Shown here one piece after another: positions 61,276-64,000 of a DNA stretch of 64,000 nucleotides. How positions within the stretch are numbered: the stretch's first letter is position 1; the number at the start of each line of letters is the position of its first letter. Below the pieces are notes generated by a model, which saw only the letters and a program-made list of their open reading frames with translations, ran no database searches and had not been told where the DNA came from. The translations under genes were made by a program, and so were the position numbers. The DNA comes from Gloeotrichia echinulata CP02 (GTDB lineage Bacteria > Cyanobacteriota > Cyanobacteriia > Cyanobacteriales > Nostocaceae). The stretch spans positions 5,958,001-6,022,000 of the forward strand of contig CP051187.1 in assembly GCA_038087035.1 (NCBI GenBank), given 5' to 3'.

Positions 61276-61360
61276 CTATAGCGTTTCTCGCCCTAGTTAG
61301 GTACACTCGTAGGGGCACGGCAATGCCGTGCCCCTACACATCGCGATATGATGTGGAATG
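61276..61360. repeat. Inverted-repeat element with GGGCACGGCA palindrome
   Basis: CTATAGCGTTTCTCGCCCTA and GTTAGGTACACTCG at 61276-61308 match the element at 25471; GTAGGGGCACGGCA/ATGCCGTGCCCCTAC is at 61309-61336. It lies between the two convergent genes. Confidence 0.78.
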
Positions 61361-61363
61361 AGC

Positions 61364-62107
61364 TTAATCAGGAGTTTCAGAAACAACTGCACCGAGTTGT
61401 ACAGAATTTAACAAATCTTTCCACAGCTTAGTTAGTTGGGCATCGTCGGGATGCGATCGCCTAGCTTCTACGATTACTCTGAGCATATCATACCAATAAC
61501 CCTTGTTAGCATACCATTCTGCTTGCTCAATCAAAGATTTTTGCCTAAGTTCGCTCTCGATTTTTGGGGTTTTGGCTACTCGTTGTACCCAACCTCTAAC
61601 AACAGGATCATCAGGTTGTACAGTTTTTCCACAGACAAGTATTAAAGACCACTGGTAATTTTTACCTACTTCCAAGGGTGGTTTGTCATCAGGTAGAGTA
61701 AAACTCACAATCTGTTCGTCAGCAGTGATGGGTAAAAATGCTCTCTGGTAATATTTTCCGGCTTCATCTTGAAACGTCAACACAACTTGCTGTGCTGAGG
61801 TTTTAGGTAAGCTAATAAAGATAGTTGGATGCTCGGCAAATGTTAAGCCATAGTTACGTTTTGGCATTAAAGGCCGAATCGATTGAGTATCTTCGGAACA
61901 CTTGAGTCCATCACGAGAACCAGCACCGGAAGAACCCTTTGGTTTGTCGTCCCCTGGTGGCTCAAAATTCTCGTGAAAAATAATACCTTCTGGTAAAGTG
62001 TGTCTGCTTTCTAATTGGGATTGAGCTCTAACAGCCAGTCCAGGGAGGAGCAAGAGTTGCCAGAATAGACTCAGGGTAAAGAATCTAAATATATGAGATA
62101 AATTCAT
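61364..62107 (-). CDS. Secreted DUF928-family protein
   Basis: 247 aa from ATG 62107 (a GTG two codons upstream is also possible). The signal peptide (LSHIFRFFTLSLFWQLLLLP..) ends near AVRAQ. The DUF928 domain follows: KCSEDTQSIRPLMPKRNYGL, GLTFAEHPTIFISLPKTSAQ, RAFLPITADEQIVSFTLPDD, NYQWSLILVCGKTVQPDDPV and EQAEWYANKGYWYDMLRVIV. DUF928 proteins of cyanobacteria are often next to CHASE2 or CHAT proteins, as here, though convergent. Probably a periplasmic signalling component; mechanism unknown. Confidence 0.87.
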   Translation of the reverse strand: MNLSHIFRFFTLSLFWQLLLLPGLAVRAQSQLESRHTLPEGIIFHENFEPPGDDKPKGSSGAGSRDGLKCSEDTQSIRPLMPKRNYGLTFAEHPTIFISLPKTSAQQVVLTFQDEAGKYYQRAFLPITADEQIVSFTLPDDKPPLEVGKNYQWSLILVCGKTVQPDDPVVRGWVQRVAKTPKIESELRQKSLIEQAEWYANKGYWYDMLRVIVEARRSHPDDAQLTKLWKDLLNSVQLGAVVSETPD

Positions 62108-62340
62108 CAGCACTTAAGTTCCATGAAGAAGAAATAATCACTCAACTTCTGCGTATAAGCCCGCTTGATATCCGGAAGATATACAAAAATAATTACAAAA
62201 TAGTACGGTAGGCATAAGATCTGGTGGGGTGATCTGAGATATCTTTGACATACTCCCCGCCCTAAAAGGGCGGAGATTCTGGAGTCAAACAGCAATTGCT
62301 GGCATGGCCAGTCTAACATCACCTAACCCATAACGAGGAT
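62108..62340. other. Intergenic with IS605-type terminal hairpin
   Basis: CTCCCCGCCCTAAAAGGGCG at 62253, ending GGAGATTCT at 62280, is the terminal hairpin typical of IS200/IS605 (tnpB) elements, comparable to 33832-33857. The rest of the element is missing. No gene. Confidence 0.6.
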
Positions 62341-62530
62341 ATCGCGCTCACCCCCCCCCAATACTGCTCGGTTAAGGGATTTCTTGGTTGAGGCAAGCAG
62401 GGGGAGCAGGGGGAGAAATGGAGGCAAGGGAAGAGTTTTGCCTCCCCTGCTTCCCCTGCCTCCCCTGCCTCCCCTGCAAATCCTACGCAGTATTGACCCC
62501 CCCCCTACGACTTCGGGACGTAGAGAAAGC
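62341..62530. mobile_element. C-run-flanked MITE-like element
   Basis: The ends are CCCCCCCCCAATACTGCTCG (62351) and GCAGTATTGACCCCCCCCC (62509), with GCAATACT-type inverted tips. The interior is made of GGGGAGCAGGGGGAGAAATG repeats and their inverse (TGCCTCCCCTGCTTCCCCTG), giving a long hairpin with purine/pyrimidine strand bias. Related elements have not been seen elsewhere in the window. Confidence 0.65.
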
Positions 62531-62982
62531 AACGGTCAGAAAAATCTTTTAAACAAATTATGTCTAACCAAGCTTCTGAGCATCTTCAGCAAAATAGTGA
62601 AAAAATTTTACAAATATGGGAGTCTTCGCGCCGACTTCTAATCAACTGAAAAGACCATCATAGCGCGAAGTGAGAGTTTTTTTACATGCTGGTAGTCAAT
62701 CCAAAATTAACAGGACTTACGCTAGTACTCTGTCAAGATAAAAATGATGGACTGTAGTGCGGGCATCTTGCCCGCGTGAGCGAGACGCTCACACTACCAA
62801 AAATCCCTCAAAACAAAATTGACAGACTACTAGTGTCACATTTAAACAATGGTGCGTGACGCCACAAGTCTTGTAACTACGTAAAATATTTATCGCTGCG
62901 TCACGCACCCTACGATTATTATTGTGCCCGGAGAGTAGGTCCTAATTAATTTAAACACAGTCCCACAGTCCCAGAGGAAAAA
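62531..62982. other. Gene-free stretch, MITE-like repeat and upstream region of the P-type ATPase
   Basis: A family-B-type end AGGACTTACGC is at 62712 and an inverse GTAGGTCCT at 62943. Inside is a nested inverted pair CTAGTACTCTGTCAA (62722) / TTGACAGACTACTAG (62832), and a GTGCGGGCATCTTGCCCGCG hairpin (62757-62780). A GTGCGTGACGC..GCGTCACGCACC repeat lies at 62851-62910. The AGAGGA ribosome site at 62973 serves 62983. Confidence 0.6.
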
Positions 62983-64000
62983 ATGGCTCAGAAAATAGAA
63001 CTCCAATCTATCACAGGGCTATCGGCATCCACTGCTGCCACTCACCTGAAACAAGAAGGGTACAATGAGCTACCATCTACCCAACATCGCAACATCTGGG
63101 GAATCGCCCTAGAAATGTTCCAAGAGCCTATTTTCCTCCTGTTGCTAGGCTGTGGTGTGATTTACTTGTTTTTGGGTGATGCTCAAGAAGCCTTAATTCT
63201 ACTAGGCTTTGTCTTCTTCATTGTCGGCATCAACTTATACCAAGAACAAAAAACGGAAAAATCACTAGAAGCATTACGTGACCTCTCCAGTCCTCGTGCA
63301 TTAGTTATCCGTGATGGCGAACGCCAACGGATTGCGGGACGGGAGGTAGTGCGTGAAGATGTAATTGTTTTATCAGAAGGAGATAGAATTCCTGCGGATG
63401 CTGTGGTGATTTGGTCTAATAATTTGAGCATTGATGAGTCTCTGTTAACAGGTGAATCCTTACCTGTACGCAAGCAAGCGGTAGAGAATAGTACAGAGAT
63501 AGAAAGTACCACACAAACTGCAACACAGCATCGTCCTGGTGGCGAGGATTTGCCTTTTGTATATTCGGGAACCCTAATAGTCCAAGGTCAGGGTATTGCC
63601 CAAGTATATGCTACAGGTATGCAGACAGAAATGGGCAAGATTGGTAAAGCTTTGCAGACTGTAGAACAGGAAGATACTGTTTTGCAACGGGAAACTCGGC
63701 GTATTGTTAGTAAGCTGACGTTTGTGGCGATCGCCATCTGTGTGGCTGTAATCGTGATTTACGGTGCGACTAGGGGCGATTGGCTACAAGGAATTTTAGC
63801 AGGTTTAGCCCTAGCGATGGCAATTTTGCCCAATGAAATTCCTGTAGTCTTAGCAATTTTTCTGGCTTTGGGTGCTTGGAGATTCTCCCTGGCTAGGGTT
63901 TTAACTCGTCGCATTCCCGTAGTGGAAACTCTAGGTTCTACTACCGTTCTTTGTGTAGATAAAACTGGGACGCTGACTTTTAACCGCATGTCAGTTCAGC
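62983..64000 (+). CDS. P-type cation-translocating ATPase, 3' end outside window
   Basis: 339 codons are present from ATG 62983 and the frame is still open at the window edge. The N-terminal cation-ATPase domain is MAQKIELQSITGLSASTAAT .. KQEGYNELPSTQ. Two membrane helices (EPIFLLLLGCGVIYLFLGDA, LILLGFVFFIVGINLY) follow, then the actuator TGES motif (ESLLTGESLPVRKQ), membrane helices with LAMAILPNEIPVVLAIFLAL (the ion-binding PEG/P-type helix, here PNEIP), and the phosphorylation loop VDKTGTLTFNR. Type II, probably Ca2+-transporting; the PNEIP variant (usually PEGLP) deserves a look. Confidence 0.88.
   Translation, partial: MAQKIELQSITGLSASTAATHLKQEGYNELPSTQHRNIWGIALEMFQEPIFLLLLGCGVIYLFLGDAQEALILLGFVFFIVGINLYQEQKTEKSLEALRDLSSPRALVIRDGERQRIAGREVVREDVIVLSEGDRIPADAVVIWSNNLSIDESLLTGESLPVRKQAVENSTEIESTTQTATQHRPGGEDLPFVYSGTLIVQGQGIAQVYATGMQTEMGKIGKALQTVEQEDTVLQRETRRIVSKLTFVAIAICVAVIVIYGATRGDWLQGILAGLALAMAILPNEIPVVLAIFLALGAWRFSLARVLTRRIPVVETLGSTTVLCVDKTGTLTFNRMSVQ

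Noticed and set aside
1..64000. tRNA or rRNA genes
   Set aside because: No cloverleaf with a TTCGAAT/TTCAAAT T-loop and a CCA-side stem was found by eye; a proper tRNA search was not possible.

Overview
The window looks like chromosome of a filamentous, probably heterocyst-forming cyanobacterium (Nostoc/Calothrix/Anabaena type). The evidence is the many HIP1 sites (GCGATCGC), the long 7-bp tandem repeats (STRR type) at about 7.2, 8.4, 41.1, 48.7 and 49.1 kb, several families of dispersed palindromes, and protein families typical of cyanobacteria: an AAA-like/CHASE2 protein, a DUF928 protein, an XPB-Bax1 pair and pentapeptide/TPR proteins. No rRNA or tRNA gene was recognised.

Layout. 0-5 kb: the tail of a DUF952 gene, an AtzG/AtzE amidohydrolase pair, a FAD oxidoreductase, and relics of a GNAT acetyltransferase, a 2-oxoglutarate oxygenase and a P450. 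5.3-14 kb (minus strand): a complete C-P lyase operon, phnG-phnH-GNAT-phnI-phnM-HD oxygenase (PhnZ-like)-phnJ-phnK-phnL-second phnM. It would degrade alkylphosphonates for phosphorus, and two heptamer repeat blocks sit inside it. 14-17 kb: mobile-element debris, a HigB/HigA-like toxin-antitoxin pair, a 21-bp repeat array and a cas-less CRISPR array with seven spacers. 17-24.8 kb: one giant secreted protein (2610 aa) with Calx-beta, nuclease, VCBS and RTX modules. The duplicated 3' end of a paralogue lies upstream of it.

25.6-30.4 kb: ilvD, a PIN toxin-antitoxin pair, histidine-kinase and Uma2 fragments separated by a MITE, and a pentapeptide/TPR protein. 30.9-33.9 kb: a stress-type group (three-domain glycine-zipper protein, BON lipoprotein, acidic protein). 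33.8-34.9 kb: nested insertion-sequence wreckage. 35-40 kb: a fasciclin protein, a PIG-V-type mannosyltransferase, and an XPB helicase with a frameshifted Bax1 nuclease partner. 40-50.7 kb: small secreted proteins, a metallophosphoesterase, RNase HI, a methyltransferase, SfsA, a 2OG-Fe dioxygenase and a TPR protein. 51-54.2 kb: a truncated P-loop ATPase, a MITE, an IS5-like element and an amidohydrolase fragment. 54.2-64 kb: holB, a small conserved protein, an APC-type permease, the CHASE2 protein, a DUF928 protein, and the start of a P-type cation ATPase that runs off the window.

The most striking structural theme is a 196-bp terminal-inverted-repeat element. Its three full copies and one solo end all lie at junctions where genes are cut, and its end supplies the same short C-terminal tail and stop codon to two unrelated genes. 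The most interesting functional unit is the phosphonate operon, which combines C-P lyase with a PhnZ-type oxidative C-P cleavage enzyme and two PhnM paralogues.
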